From contig JAJXYD010000004.1 of the NCBI GenBank assembly GCA_021780695.1, positions 61,144 through 125,143 on the forward strand: 64,000 nucleotides of DNA, written 5' to 3'. The position numbers and the translations under genes are program-made. This stretch comes from Deltaproteobacteria bacterium. Lineage in GTDB: Bacteria; Desulfobacterota; Syntrophobacteria; Syntrophobacterales; Syntrophobacteraceae. Below, one piece after another: positions 55,465 to 63,880 of the stretch. The notes beneath the pieces are model-generated. The model made no database searches, had not been told where the DNA came from, and saw only the letters and a list, made by a program, of their open reading frames with translations. Within the stretch, counting starts at the first letter, position 1; each line of letters begins with the position of its first letter.

Positions 55465-55508
55465 TAAAAAACGGCGATGCCGAAGGCGGCATTGTCATGC
55501 CGTCGGCA
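55465..55508 (-). terminator. Intrinsic terminator overlapping the receiver gene stop
   Basis: Minus strand GCCGACGGCAT and ATGCCGCCTTCGGC pair strongly, then six T at 55466-55471. It ends the receiver-gene transcript and lies just upstream of the lipoprotein gene. Confidence 0.75.
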
Positions 55509-55887
55509 CTTCGATACCTGCTTTGGTTTTGCTATCCTCCAAATTGGCCAGCAACCCTTTTAGAAAGCTAAGATTGAAAGGTTTTTGCAAAAAGCGGCGC
55601 ACTCCCAACTTCAAGGCTTCCCGACTGATCCATGGGTCGACGTTACCGCTCATCAGTATGAACGGCAGCTCCGGTCGCCTGCAGGAAAAGAAGCGATAAA
55701 GTTCCAGGCCCGTTTCGCCCGGCATCTGCAGATCGGATATCACCATATCGTAGTCGCAGGCGGAAAACCGAATCCGCGCCTGGGAAGCACTCGTTGCGCT
55801 GTCGCACTCAATACCGTTCATGCTGAGGTATTCGGCGATAATAAAAAGGAAGTCTTCATCGTCGTCGACCACCAGTACTTTTTTCAT
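55495..55887 (-). CDS. Single-domain response regulator (CheY-like receiver)
   Basis: 130 residues, receiver only. Acidic pocket VVDDDEDF, phospho-acceptor Asp in MVISDLQMPGETG, switch Ser in FILMSGN and Lys in LQKPFN are all present. ATG 55887 with AAAGGAG upstream. No output domain and no kinase beside it; the GlrK-type operon lies 135 bp upstream on the same strand. Confidence 0.9.
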   Translation of the reverse strand: MKKVLVVDDDEDFLFIIAEYLSMNGIECDSATSASQARIRFSACDYDMVISDLQMPGETGLELYRFFSCRRPELPFILMSGNVDPWISREALKLGVRRFLQKPFNLSFLKGLLANLEDSKTKAGIEVPTA

Positions 55888-56089
55888 ACCGGCTCCTTTA
55901 GCCCCCGAATCGTGGTAGGGCGGCCGAAGCCGCCCAGTCTGCAATTGAGTCAATGAAACTCAACTAAATTCTAAGAGCTAATGTAAGCATACAGCGTGCC
56001 ATTAGGAGAAGGCTAACCGGAAGCCGATTTAGCGGTTTTAGAATCGAAAAATCGTATGGTTTAAACTACAGAAGTGAAGGAATGAAGCA

Positions 56090-57463
56090 TCAGGATTGAG
56101 GGCCTTTAAAATCGGAGGGGTTAATGCCGTGTTTGCGCATCATTTTGTAGAGTTCGGCCCGGTACCTGCCCGCAAGGGCCGCCGCCCGGGATACATTGCC
56201 TCCGGTTTCGGTAAGAATCTGAGTAAGATAGGCCCTGTCGTGTTCCTCTCTCGCCTCATCGATGGGCATGAGCCTTTTGGAAGTAACGGCCTCGGCGCCT
56301 CCCAGGAAAAGTGAGTCTATACTGATCACATCGTTAGTTGAAAGCGCCACGGCCCGTTCGACCACGTTGGCCAGTTCTCGCACGTTACCGGGCCAGGCGT
56401 GAAGCATGAGCCTCTGCATGACCTCGGGCGAAAAGCCCTTTACGCTTTTGTTCATCTCCTGGTTGAAATGCTGGAGAAAGTGATTTGCAAGCAGCGGCAC
56501 ATCTTCGATCCTTTCGCGCAAAGGCGGCAGGAATATGGGTATGACATGGATGCGATAGTAGAGGTCCTCCCGGAATTTGCCTTCCTGAATAGCTTTCCAC
56601 AGATCCCGGTTGGTTGCGGTTACCAGGCGCACATCGATTTTTATAGGCTTTAGCCCGCCCACGCAAAAAAATTCGCGGTCCTGGAAGACCCGCAGCAGCT
56701 TGACCTGGAGGGGCATGGGCAGCTCGGCGATTTCATCCATGAAAAGCGTGCCCCCGTCGGCCATTTGGAGCAGCCCCTTCTTTGGCCCGTCGGCGCTGGT
56801 GAAGGCTCCTTTGACATGGCCGAAGAGTTCGCTCTCCAGAAGCCCTTCGGGGATAGCTCCGCAGTTTATCGCCACAAACGGGCCTTTTGAACGAGGACTG
56901 CTAAGGTGAATCGCCTTGGCCATGAGCTCCTTGCCTGTGCCGCTCTCGCCGTAGAGGCACACGGTCGAATCGGTTGAGGCAATCTGGGCCACCTGATTCA
57001 GGATGTTTCGCATCTTCTCGCTCGACGCGATGATATTGTCGAAGCGGTACTTCTGTTTTACCATGTGGCGCAGCCGGTCGACTTCGACTTTCAGGCGTCC
57101 CACTTCCAGAGCTTTTTCGATTCGGTACAAAAGGTCCTTGGCCTCGAAAGGTTTGGTCAAAAAATCATAGGCACCCTTCTTGGTGGCTTCCACGGCCAGT
57201 TCTATAGTCCCGTGGGCGGTAAGAATGATCACCGGAAGATAGGGCTGGATTTTTAAGAGCCGCTCCATAAGGGCGATGCCGTCCATGTCCTCCATCTTGA
57301 AGTCCAGGATGGCCGCGCTAAAGATATTCTCGCTTGCGCAGGCTATGGCTTCCTCGCCCCCGGAGGAAAGAGTGACATCGTATTTGGCCGCCTCAAGGCG
57401 GGCTTTCATCAAGGTCAGCAGCCCCGGGTCGTCATCGACGGCCAGAATTTTCGCCTTATTCAT
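56090..57463 (-). CDS. glrR: Sigma-54-dependent response regulator, GlrR/QseF-like
   Basis: 457 residues: receiver (Asp54 in AAILDFKM), AAA+ domain with Walker A GESGTGKE (from 172), Walker B GGTLFMDEIAEL, arginine-finger region REDLYYRIHVI, and a C-terminal Fis-type helix-turn-helix (NVSRAAALAGRYRAELYKMM). The sigma-54-contact loop reads GAFTSA (219-224) instead of GAFTGA. Start ATG 57463; GTG 57469 is two codons earlier. Gene order kinase-lipoprotein-regulator equals E. coli glrK-qseG-glrR. Confidence 0.92.
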   Translation of the reverse strand: MNKAKILAVDDDPGLLTLMKARLEAAKYDVTLSSGGEEAIACASENIFSAAILDFKMEDMDGIALMERLLKIQPYLPVIILTAHGTIELAVEATKKGAYDFLTKPFEAKDLLYRIEKALEVGRLKVEVDRLRHMVKQKYRFDNIIASSEKMRNILNQVAQIASTDSTVCLYGESGTGKELMAKAIHLSSPRSKGPFVAINCGAIPEGLLESELFGHVKGAFTSADGPKKGLLQMADGGTLFMDEIAELPMPLQVKLLRVFQDREFFCVGGLKPIKIDVRLVTATNRDLWKAIQEGKFREDLYYRIHVIPIFLPPLRERIEDVPLLANHFLQHFNQEMNKSVKGFSPEVMQRLMLHAWPGNVRELANVVERAVALSTNDVISIDSLFLGGAEAVTSKRLMPIDEAREEHDRAYLTQILTETGGNVSRAAALAGRYRAELYKMMRKHGINPSDFKGPQS

Positions 57464-57542
57464 CAACACCTGCCTCGCACAAAAATTTGCAAACCATCTC
57501 CTTCGCCGCCAAGCGGGAGAGATACCTTCCGTTCGATTTCGA

Positions 57543-58145
57543 TCAATGCAGGAGCCCCTTTTCCTTTTTTTCCATTTCGAGGTCGATTTTCCGGGAGCCT
57601 TGGAGCTGCTTGGAAAGCTGTTGGATCATTTGGTCCTTGGACTTGATTTCATCTTGCAGCATCTGGCGATCGACCTGCCAGTTCTTTTCCTCGGCGGCTT
57701 TGTTTGCTAAATCGGCCTGTTTGGACTTAAGGCTCTCCCGGGCGCTCCGGCGGAGCAACCCCTGCTCCCTCATTTGCCTTAAGATCAAATCCCGCCAGAC
57801 CATGGCCTCTGCCGCCCAGGGGCTTTGGGGCGCCTCGGCCTCAAGTTGGGATATATGCCGCAGAGCTTTTGGCGGATTATAGTAGGGACTTTTGCCGTAG
57901 CAGTAAAGAAAACTGAGGTTGAAATGCGCCTGGGCGCATGCGTCCGGCTGGGAGCACGATTTCAAGGCCGCCACATTCTGAGCGAAAAAGCCTCTATAGT
58001 CGCCTGATTTCATAACGGCCTGGGGGGGAAATAAATTCGGAGCAACTCCTCTATTGGCCCCGAAAGGGGACGTCATGCACCCGCCAAGGAGTGCAAGCAT
58101 TAGAAGAACAGTCCCTCCGCGCAAGATTCTCGTCATGTTACCCAT
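57543..58145 (-). CDS. QseG-like outer membrane lipoprotein
   Basis: 200 residues with lipobox LLGGC, a helical repeat-like middle (CAQAHFNLSFLYCYGKSPYY) and a C-terminal coiled coil (DEIKSKDQMIQQLSKQLQ). E. coli QseG (YfhG) lies between glrK and glrR and stimulates the kinase from the outer membrane; position, length and lipobox match, although overall identity cannot be judged. ATG 58145 overlaps the kinase stop by 8 bp and has GGGAG 6 bp upstream. Confidence 0.78.
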   Translation of the reverse strand: MGNMTRILRGGTVLLMLALLGGCMTSPFGANRGVAPNLFPPQAVMKSGDYRGFFAQNVAALKSCSQPDACAQAHFNLSFLYCYGKSPYYNPPKALRHISQLEAEAPQSPWAAEAMVWRDLILRQMREQGLLRRSARESLKSKQADLANKAAEEKNWQVDRQMLQDEIKSKDQMIQQLSKQLQGSRKIDLEMEKKEKGLLH

Positions 58146-59718
58146 TGGCGGCTCCCAGCGCATGGGTTAGAGGCTTGGGAACCGCGGGAGACATTTTCGC
58201 CTCGATCGGCAAAACCACATGGAAGGTAGAGCCGCACCCGATTTTACTTTCGGCCCAGATCCTTCCCCGGTGCGCTTCGACTATGTGCCGGGCGATCGCC
58301 AGACCAAGACCGGTGCCTTGACGGCTCTTTGTATGCTGGTTCCTGCTCTGGTAGAAATGTTTGAAAATATTATTTATTTCTTCACAGGGAATGCCCGGCC
58401 CCTTATCCGAGATCCGAATCTCTACAGCCACGGGGCCGCGGTTGGCGTTTTCAATGGGAAAGGCTTCCACGCGGATCTCGGCCCCTGAGGGAGAAAACTT
58501 TAAAGCGTTGCTCAGGAGGTTGTCAAAAACCTGCCGGACCCTGTGCTCGTCGGCCTCAAACATCGGAATGGTCTCTTTGACCCTGCAGTTAAACGTAATA
58601 TCCCTTTTGCGCGCGATCAGATCGACCGCCTCGATGGATTTAGCGATAAGAGCTTGTAAATCGCACATCGTAAATTCGTAGTCCATCATTTCGGCTTCCA
58701 TCTTGGATAAATCGAGCATCGAGGAGATACTTTGAAAGAGGCGCTGGCTGTGATTTCTAACCACCTCCAGGATCTCCTGCTGACTTTTGGTAAGCGGCCC
58801 CGAGATCCCTTCGAGCAGCAGCGCCGTCCCTTCGCGTATGGCGGTAAGAGGGGTGCGCAATTCGTGGGAGACATGGGCGGTGAAATCGGCCTTTAGCCTG
58901 TCGAGATGCTCGAGTTCCTCGGCCATACGATTAAAGGATTTGGCCAGTTGAATAATCTCGGCCGGCCCCTCGACACGGGCCGAGCGGTAAAATTCCCCCC
59001 GGCCTATGGCTCGCATTTCCCGCGCAAGCCCCCTTAGCGGACGGCTGATCCCTCGCGCATTAATGAAAGCCATGACCAAAGCCCCGGCAATCCCCCACAG
59101 AGCCAGCCAGAACATTACCCGCGCAGCCGATGCCGCATTGTCCCTGGCCTCGGCCATCTTTTGGGAAGCCGCCTCTTGGCGCATCCGAATCATATCCCGG
59201 ATCTTGCCCACTATTTGGTCGCCAAGCCTCGATCTTGTCTCCTCCGAGCCGTTGCGGCCAAAATCCATGAGGTCGCTTTGCTCCATATAGCGGCCATGCA
59301 GCGCCACGACCTGGCTGAGCAGGGCCTTCTCGCTCTTGGAGCCGATAACCTTGCCAATCTCGGCAACAGCCTTCGAAAAATCCTCTCTATTGGTTCTGCA
59401 TGCGTCCCGGAAGGACAGATCACGCATCAGAAAATATTCTTCCGCGTTTCGCATTTCATCAAGAAAGCTCTTTAGAAGCACTTTTTCCTCGCCCACGCAT
59501 CGAGCGTCAACCGTGACCGCCCGGGTATTGAGCTCGGAGACGAGGCGAAGCTTGCCCACGGCGAAAATGCTTATAGCGATGATGATCATTATCAGAGTGC
59601 TCTGGGCGATCATCACCCGCGAAAAAATAGTCATCCTCATACGTGCCTGGTGATTTAAGACGACGTTTTCAGCCAGTAAGGGTAAAAGATTTTTCAACGA
59701 AAATTTGGAGAAAACCAT
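58138..59718 (-). CDS. glrK: Sensor histidine kinase, GlrK/QseE-like
   Basis: 526 residues. Two membrane helices (about 36-55 and 200-220) enclose a periplasmic four-helix-like sensor. HAMP (SRPLRGLAREMRAIGRGEF), HisKA with His in AHVSHELRTPLTAI, and HATPase with NLLSNALKFSP, ISDKGPGIP and GTGLGLAIARHIVEAH follow. The start may be ATG 59640 (MRMTIFSRVM), which would give the usual short N-terminus. It is the first gene of an operon with a sigma-54 promoter just upstream. Confidence 0.9.
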   Translation of the reverse strand: MVFSKFSLKNLLPLLAENVVLNHQARMRMTIFSRVMIAQSTLIMIIIAISIFAVGKLRLVSELNTRAVTVDARCVGEEKVLLKSFLDEMRNAEEYFLMRDLSFRDACRTNREDFSKAVAEIGKVIGSKSEKALLSQVVALHGRYMEQSDLMDFGRNGSEETRSRLGDQIVGKIRDMIRMRQEAASQKMAEARDNAASAARVMFWLALWGIAGALVMAFINARGISRPLRGLAREMRAIGRGEFYRSARVEGPAEIIQLAKSFNRMAEELEHLDRLKADFTAHVSHELRTPLTAIREGTALLLEGISGPLTKSQQEILEVVRNHSQRLFQSISSMLDLSKMEAEMMDYEFTMCDLQALIAKSIEAVDLIARKRDITFNCRVKETIPMFEADEHRVRQVFDNLLSNALKFSPSGAEIRVEAFPIENANRGPVAVEIRISDKGPGIPCEEINNIFKHFYQSRNQHTKSRQGTGLGLAIARHIVEAHRGRIWAESKIGCGSTFHVVLPIEAKMSPAVPKPLTHALGAANG

Positions 59719-59780
59719 AGTTTAGTTTCTCTCCCATGTCAATAGGGGGTGTATGAATATGCAGACTGTCCGGTTCTGAA

Positions 59781-59796
59781 AGCAAGATTAGGGCCA
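59781..59796 (-). promoter_or_regulatory. Sigma-54 (-24/-12) promoter of the glrK operon
   Basis: Minus strand TGGCCCTAATCTTGCT fits TGGCACGN4TTGCW at 9 of 11 defined positions, with GG and GC exactly 10 bp apart. The start would be near 59770, 50-130 bp before the kinase codon. The operon encodes a sigma-54 activator, which suggests positive autoregulation. Confidence 0.72.
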
Positions 59797-59906
59797 AGCG
59801 GCTGAGGCTCTAGCTCGGCCTTGCAGGAGGGGGGCCCCGGTGTAGGCAAAGGACTGCATGGTTTTCAGGTGTAAACAACCAAGTCCCCGGCTCGGGAAAA
59901 GAAAAA

Positions 59907-59965
59907 GGCCCTCAAGAGAGGAAGTGAAGAATTTTGCAGGGGTGCATTCTTCGACCGAGAGGGCC
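59907..59965 (-). terminator. Intrinsic terminator with long extended stem
   Basis: GGCCCTC (59907-59913) and GAGGGCC (59959-59965) enclose an inner imperfect pairing of GAAGAATTTTGCA with TGCATTCTTC. On the minus strand it is followed by TTTTTCTTTT. It ends the marR-MFS-hydrolase-regulator operon and isolates it from glrK. The other bases of 59719-60154 hold no recognisable gene. Confidence 0.8.
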
Positions 59966-60154
59966 TCAGGGGGAAAGTGATCTATCGGGTTAGCTTGAGC
60001 ATACAGAGCAACCAGGCGTCAAAGTTGTTGGGCGCCTTTGCCGGGAGCGGAGCCGGCCGATTTTTACCCTCAGCCAAACGGGTATGCGGGGTCCGGGCCT
60101 GCCGAAAACGCCCCAACGGCAGTTCCTGTGAAAAAATCGGCGTCCTCCCGGGGG

Positions 60155-61018
60155 CTAACCACTGCCGGCTTCGAAATGCAGAGAGCACCCCGGCGGGTTC
60201 ATATAGATGTATCCACGGCCGCGCATCGTTTTTATGCGCTCGATTTCGCCCAGCCTATGCCCAAGCTTTTTTCGAAGATTGCTCACATGCACGCTCACGC
60301 TTCGGTCGTATGCCAAAAGCTCCCGGCCCAAAACATCCTCGGCAAGCTGTTCGCTCGTTATCACCTGGCCGGCCGAGCCCAGCAGCATTTCCAAAAACCC
60401 GAATTCAACGGAAGTCAAATTAAGCCTCACCCCGCCACGGCGAGCCACACGGCTTTTCGTATCCAGTTCGACATCGCCCACAAGGATTTTTTCAGGCTTT
60501 AAGCCTTCCCGGTCGTAGAGGGCCCCTTTGGTTCGGCGAAGAATTGCCCGTGCATGGGCGACAAGCACCCGGGGATTGAACGGCTTCAGCATAAAGGCGT
60601 CCGCGCCCATTTCCAGCCCTCTAATGCCGTCCATTTTTTTGTAACGGCCGGCAAACACCACGATCGGAGTTTGGAATCGGGAACGAATAGCTTTGAGAAG
60701 CTCAAAGCCGCTCTCTTCGGAAAGCATGAGAGAGAGCACTATCAAATCGTATTGGCCCGCTTCGAAGAGGACCGTCTTTAAAAAGGGAGCAGCCTTTTTT
60801 ATGCAAGCGGTCTCAAAGAGTTCGGCTTCCAAACTCCTCGCTGCCGCTTCACACGACTCACTATCGTCGTCGATAATCAGGATGCGGCTATTTTGCTCAC
60901 CGCGCGCGGTCCTGGCCAACCTGGCCCGCTCCACGGCCAGGGGTTTTAAAATTTGCCCATTTTCGCACACGGCCGGAAACCCGCGCTCTATACCCTCATT
61001 TAGTTGACGCTCTTCCAT
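60155..61018 (-). CDS. OmpR-family regulator lacking the phospho-acceptor Asp
   Basis: 287 residues: a 44-residue extension, a receiver-like domain (about 45-160) and a winged-helix DNA-binding domain (VELDTKSRVARRGGVRLNL, SVSVHVSNLRKKLG, MRGRGYIYM). The acidic pocket IIDDD and Lys145 are kept, but the phosphorylated Asp is Ser96 (IVLSLML, codon TCT) and the switch Thr is Ala123. It cannot be phosphorylated in the normal way and has no kinase beside it. It overlaps the hydrolase gene and belongs to the marR operon. Confidence 0.9.
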   Translation of the reverse strand: MEERQLNEGIERGFPAVCENGQILKPLAVERARLARTARGEQNSRILIIDDDSESCEAAARSLEAELFETACIKKAAPFLKTVLFEAGQYDLIVLSLMLSEESGFELLKAIRSRFQTPIVVFAGRYKKMDGIRGLEMGADAFMLKPFNPRVLVAHARAILRRTKGALYDREGLKPEKILVGDVELDTKSRVARRGGVRLNLTSVEFGFLEMLLGSAGQVITSEQLAEDVLGRELLAYDRSVSVHVSNLRKKLGHRLGEIERIKTMRGRGYIYMNPPGCSLHFEAGSG

Positions 61019-61568
61019 GGTTCAACATCTCCAGGACCTCAGCCGTCGAGGTCGTCTCACCGAGCCTTGGAAAAATCCTCTCCACACTGTGGTTGTGCGC
61101 ATCCGCGTCACGGTCGGTCATGGCATCGACGACCAGCACGACGTTGTAGCCGTGATCGTAGGCGCAGCGAGCGGTCGATTCCACACCGATGCTCGTTGAA
61201 ATACCGGCCAGAAAAACCTGCGTTACACCTCGCCCGAGCAGATATTCATGCAAACAGGTGTCGATAAAAGCTCCCCAGCGCTGCTTGGTCACTATGTAGT
61301 CATTGGGGTCCTGCTCCAGTTGAGGTACCAGCTCCGTCCAGTCGGGTGGGAAGGAGAGTTTTGGAGCCCCCATATCCGTTCGGCCCGGCGCCATACCCGT
61401 CACATGCACGAAAACGACGGGGAAAAAGCGCTTACGAAATGCGCGGGCAAGCTCTGCGGTTCGGCTGACGATCTCGCCGGCCGGGTGCAGAGTCGGAAGC
61501 CCCACGATGCCTTTTTGCAGGTCGATCACGACCAGGGCCGGAACTGCATCAATTTTTGTAAGCGCCAT
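60996..61568 (-). CDS. Isochorismatase-like hydrolase
   Basis: Cysteine-hydrolase-fold protein of 190 residues. Catalytic Asp in LVVIDLQKG and Lys in YIVTKQRWGAF are present, but the cysteine position reads STSIGVESTAR, i.e. Gly, as in true isochorismatases that cleave vinyl ethers rather than amidases. Start ATG 61568 with AGG 7 bp upstream; an open frame from 61739 runs back into the MFS gene. It follows the MFS gene by 11 bp. Confidence 0.85.
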   Translation of the reverse strand: MALTKIDAVPALVVIDLQKGIVGLPTLHPAGEIVSRTAELARAFRKRFFPVVFVHVTGMAPGRTDMGAPKLSFPPDWTELVPQLEQDPNDYIVTKQRWGAFIDTCLHEYLLGRGVTQVFLAGISTSIGVESTARCAYDHGYNVVLVVDAMTDRDADAHNHSVERIFPRLGETTSTAEVLEMLNHGRASTK

Positions 61569-61579
61569 GTTTTTTCCTT

Positions 61580-62977
61580 TCAGGTCGAATAAATTGCGGA
61601 TTTTTTCCCTGCATTGCACGGGCGGGAAACCGGCTCCTTTTGCCTCGAAGGCAAAAGCCCCGCCGCCTGATAGACCTGCCCCATCACCGCCTTTATTTTC
61701 GGCAATTCGAAGGTAAACCAGAGCGAACCCGCCACACAAAAAGTTCCGGCAATGACTACCGTGGCAGGGGCTCCGATCTCATGGGCCAGAAAACCGGCCA
61801 GCAGACTGCCCAACGGCGCCGCGCCGAAAAAGGCCATCATGTAATAGCTCATGACTCTCGCTCGTTTATCTTCTGCTACGAGCGTCTGAATGACCGTATT
61901 GCTTATGGCCGCCGCCTGAATAAAGCCAAATCCGATAAAAACCATAAGAGGAAGCGACAGCCAAAGAGTGTGTGAAAATCCCAACAGTATCAGCGCCCCT
62001 CCCAGCACCGCCGCCGCGACCTGAAGCATATTGACAAGCCCCGCAACCGATTTTCGCAAAGCAAGGGAAATCGCCGACACAAGCGCCCCGCATCCCGCCG
62101 CCCCGGTCAACCATCCCAGGGTAGTCGCTCCTCCCCCAAGAACCCGACCGGCGAAAATGGGCAGAAGCACGTTGTAGGAATAGCCCATGAGGCTAAGAAT
62201 CGTAAGGAGCGCCAGTATGGAGCGGATGGGTCGAAAGGTTCGCACATACTCCCAGCCCTCCCGTATCTGTTCGAACATGTCGCCGGCCTTGCGCGTCACG
62301 GTTTCGGCCCTGATATGCATCAAAAGCAGGGAGGCGATTACCGCGAAGTAACTAATGCCGTCGATTAGAAAGCACCAGCCTTCCCCGATGGAGGCCACTA
62401 TCACGCCCGCGATGGCGGGACCGATCAGCCTGGCCGCGTTTACCATCGAGGAATTGAGGGCAATGGCGTTGCCCAGATCCCTTCGGTCCTCGACCATCCG
62501 TATGAGAAAAGACTGACGCCCGGGCATGTCCAAGGCATTTATAACCCCCTGGAAAAAGCTAAGGGCGATGATGTCGCCAAGGGTGATATAATGCGACAGT
62601 GTGAGCGCGGCCAGGGTAAGCGACTGCAGGGCCGCCGCTGATTGCGTGCCCACCAGCAACCGGCGCCGATTCAATCTTTCTACCCAAACGCCCGCAAAGG
62701 GCCCCAGGACAAACGAGACGATCTGCCCCGAAAAGCTTACCACCCCCAGCATCAGCGCCGAATGAGTCAGTTGATACACCAGCCAGGCCGTCGCCAGCCG
62801 GGTCATCCAGGTGCCGATCAAAGATATCCCCTGACCGGCGAAAAAAAGTTTGAAGTTGCGATGGCGCAGCGCCCTCCAGGCATAGGACAAAGACCCCCCG
62901 AACCGGCGATTTTCATCGGCTTCGGAACTCACTTTTTGCCTGTTTGCAACCTTTGCCCTCACCTTGCTCCAGCTCAT
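61580..62977 (-). CDS. MFS exporter (MFS_3 / enterobactin-exporter-like)
   Basis: 465 residues with 12 predicted helices, after a basic N-terminal tail. Motifs: FFAGQGISLIGTWMTRLATA, the loop WVERLNRRRLL, DMPGRQSFLIRMV and APLGSLLAGFLAHEIG. The family exports siderophores and drugs. ATG overlaps the marR stop (ATGA). Regulation by the adjacent MarR protein is likely, as in emr-type operons. Confidence 0.92.
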   Translation of the reverse strand: MSWSKVRAKVANRQKVSSEADENRRFGGSLSYAWRALRHRNFKLFFAGQGISLIGTWMTRLATAWLVYQLTHSALMLGVVSFSGQIVSFVLGPFAGVWVERLNRRRLLVGTQSAAALQSLTLAALTLSHYITLGDIIALSFFQGVINALDMPGRQSFLIRMVEDRRDLGNAIALNSSMVNAARLIGPAIAGVIVASIGEGWCFLIDGISYFAVIASLLLMHIRAETVTRKAGDMFEQIREGWEYVRTFRPIRSILALLTILSLMGYSYNVLLPIFAGRVLGGGATTLGWLTGAAGCGALVSAISLALRKSVAGLVNMLQVAAAVLGGALILLGFSHTLWLSLPLMVFIGFGFIQAAAISNTVIQTLVAEDKRARVMSYYMMAFFGAAPLGSLLAGFLAHEIGAPATVVIAGTFCVAGSLWFTFELPKIKAVMGQVYQAAGLLPSRQKEPVSRPCNAGKKSAIYST

Positions 62978-63399
62978 TTATCCACCATCCCGGCAATGAT
63001 CCTGCCGGCGGCAAAAAGCGTCTCGCGCTCTTTGTCATCGAGTTTGCCGATAACCTCCATAAGCCATGCAAGCTTCGCATCCCGCGCTTTTTTGCGCACT
63101 TCCATCCCCTTGGCCGTCAACTCGATGTTTACCTGCCGGCCGTCTGTGGGATGAGGCCTGCGCTCAACCAAACCCAGCTTTTCAAGTGTGGCCACAGCCG
63201 TTCCCATTGACTGGGGTTTCATAACTTCGGCGCGCGCCAGTTCGGCCGTGGTTGCGGGGCCATTCAGAGCCAGCCGCCACAAGACAACCGACTCCGTCCA
63301 CGAAAGCTCATCGGAAAACGCCGCCGCTCGCGTACGGCGCACAAGCAATCCGATCGACCGAATAAATTCGCCTACAGCGATTTCAAGATTTTCCGGCAT
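62974..63399 (-). CDS. MarR-family transcriptional repressor
   Basis: 141 residues with a winged helix-turn-helix (TTAELARAEVMKPQSMGTAV) and wing (VERRPHPTDGRQVNIELTAKG). It is the first gene of the operon and probably represses it until it binds an aromatic ligand. AGGGGAG before ATG 63399. Its likely operator is described separately. Confidence 0.94.
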   Translation of the reverse strand: MPENLEIAVGEFIRSIGLLVRRTRAAAFSDELSWTESVVLWRLALNGPATTAELARAEVMKPQSMGTAVATLEKLGLVERRPHPTDGRQVNIELTAKGMEVRKKARDAKLAWLMEVIGKLDDKERETLFAAGRIIAGMVDK

Positions 63400-63430
63400 A
63401 ACGACTCCCCTTCACATCTGGCTGGATTTG

Positions 63431-63483
63431 ACAATAGCAATCAACAGGTAAACTGACAAGACAATATTGCAAGTTTAACTGTT
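63431..63483 (-). promoter_or_regulatory. marR promoter and candidate operator
   Basis: Minus strand -35 TTGTCA (63454-63459), 17 bp, -10 TATTGT (63431-63436). An inverted repeat AACAGGTAAACT (63443-63454) and AGTTTAACTGTT (63472-63483), 11 of 12 matching with a 17-bp spacer, overlaps the -35 region. This fits MarR autorepression. Confidence 0.65.
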
Positions 63484-63544
63484 AATTTTTGTAAAGCAAA
63501 ACTCGCTGCTTTTTGGCTTTGCGGGGGCAATAATCGGTTGATCA

Positions 63545-63580
63545 AAAAGGAGAAAGCCAGGTGGGAGGGACCTGGCTTTC
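63545..63580 (-). terminator. Intrinsic terminator after the DUF362-like fragment
   Basis: GAAAGCCAGGT (63552-63562) and ACCTGGCTTTC (63570-63580) form a perfect 11-bp stem with a 7-base loop, followed on the minus strand by TCTCCTTTTTG. Confidence 0.75.
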
Positions 63581-63606
63581 GAAGAGAGAAACATGAGATG
63601 GTTTAG

Positions 63607-63807
63607 CTAAGTGGCTCTAATATATCCATTACCCGGGAAATGGATATGAGGTGAAATATGTAGTTTCCCGATTGGCCGACAGTATTTTTTACGCAAAAGC
63701 GAAAACGCATGCGTTTCGGCGGCCTTTTTTCCCTCCTTTGTCATATCCCGGCAGGCCTTATCCACCGCAACCGCGTCTTTGGAGAGGAAGATGCCAAAAT
63801 CCTCCAT
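63607..63807 (-). pseudogene. C-terminal fragment of a DUF362-like protein
   Basis: The 66-residue frame FGIFLSKDAVAVDKACRDMT resembles the C-terminal part of DUF362 iron-sulfur proteins, where a similar ASxDPVAxDKA segment occurs. The rest of the gene is absent: upstream on this strand there are short GGGATAG repeats and then the group II intron. The gene has been truncated, or interrupted by the intron with its 5' part beyond the window. Confidence 0.6.
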
Positions 63808-63810
63808 AGG

Positions 63811-63880
63811 GGGATAGGGATAGGGGACGTAGGGATAGCGCGGTAGGGATAGGGGACGCCCTTTATAGGCGAGGGATAGG
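63811..63880. repeat. Short GGGATAG-type repeats
   Basis: The 15-bp unit TAGGGATAGGGGACG occurs at 63815-63829 and again at 63844-63858, with further GGGATAG copies between and after. It separates the DUF362 fragment from the intron end. It looks like slippage-generated sequence. Confidence 0.75.

Noticed and set aside
59982..60188. 68-codon minus-strand frame between the Asp-less regulator and its terminator
   Set aside because: No ribosome site, overlaps the regulator's 3' end, and basic low-complexity composition.
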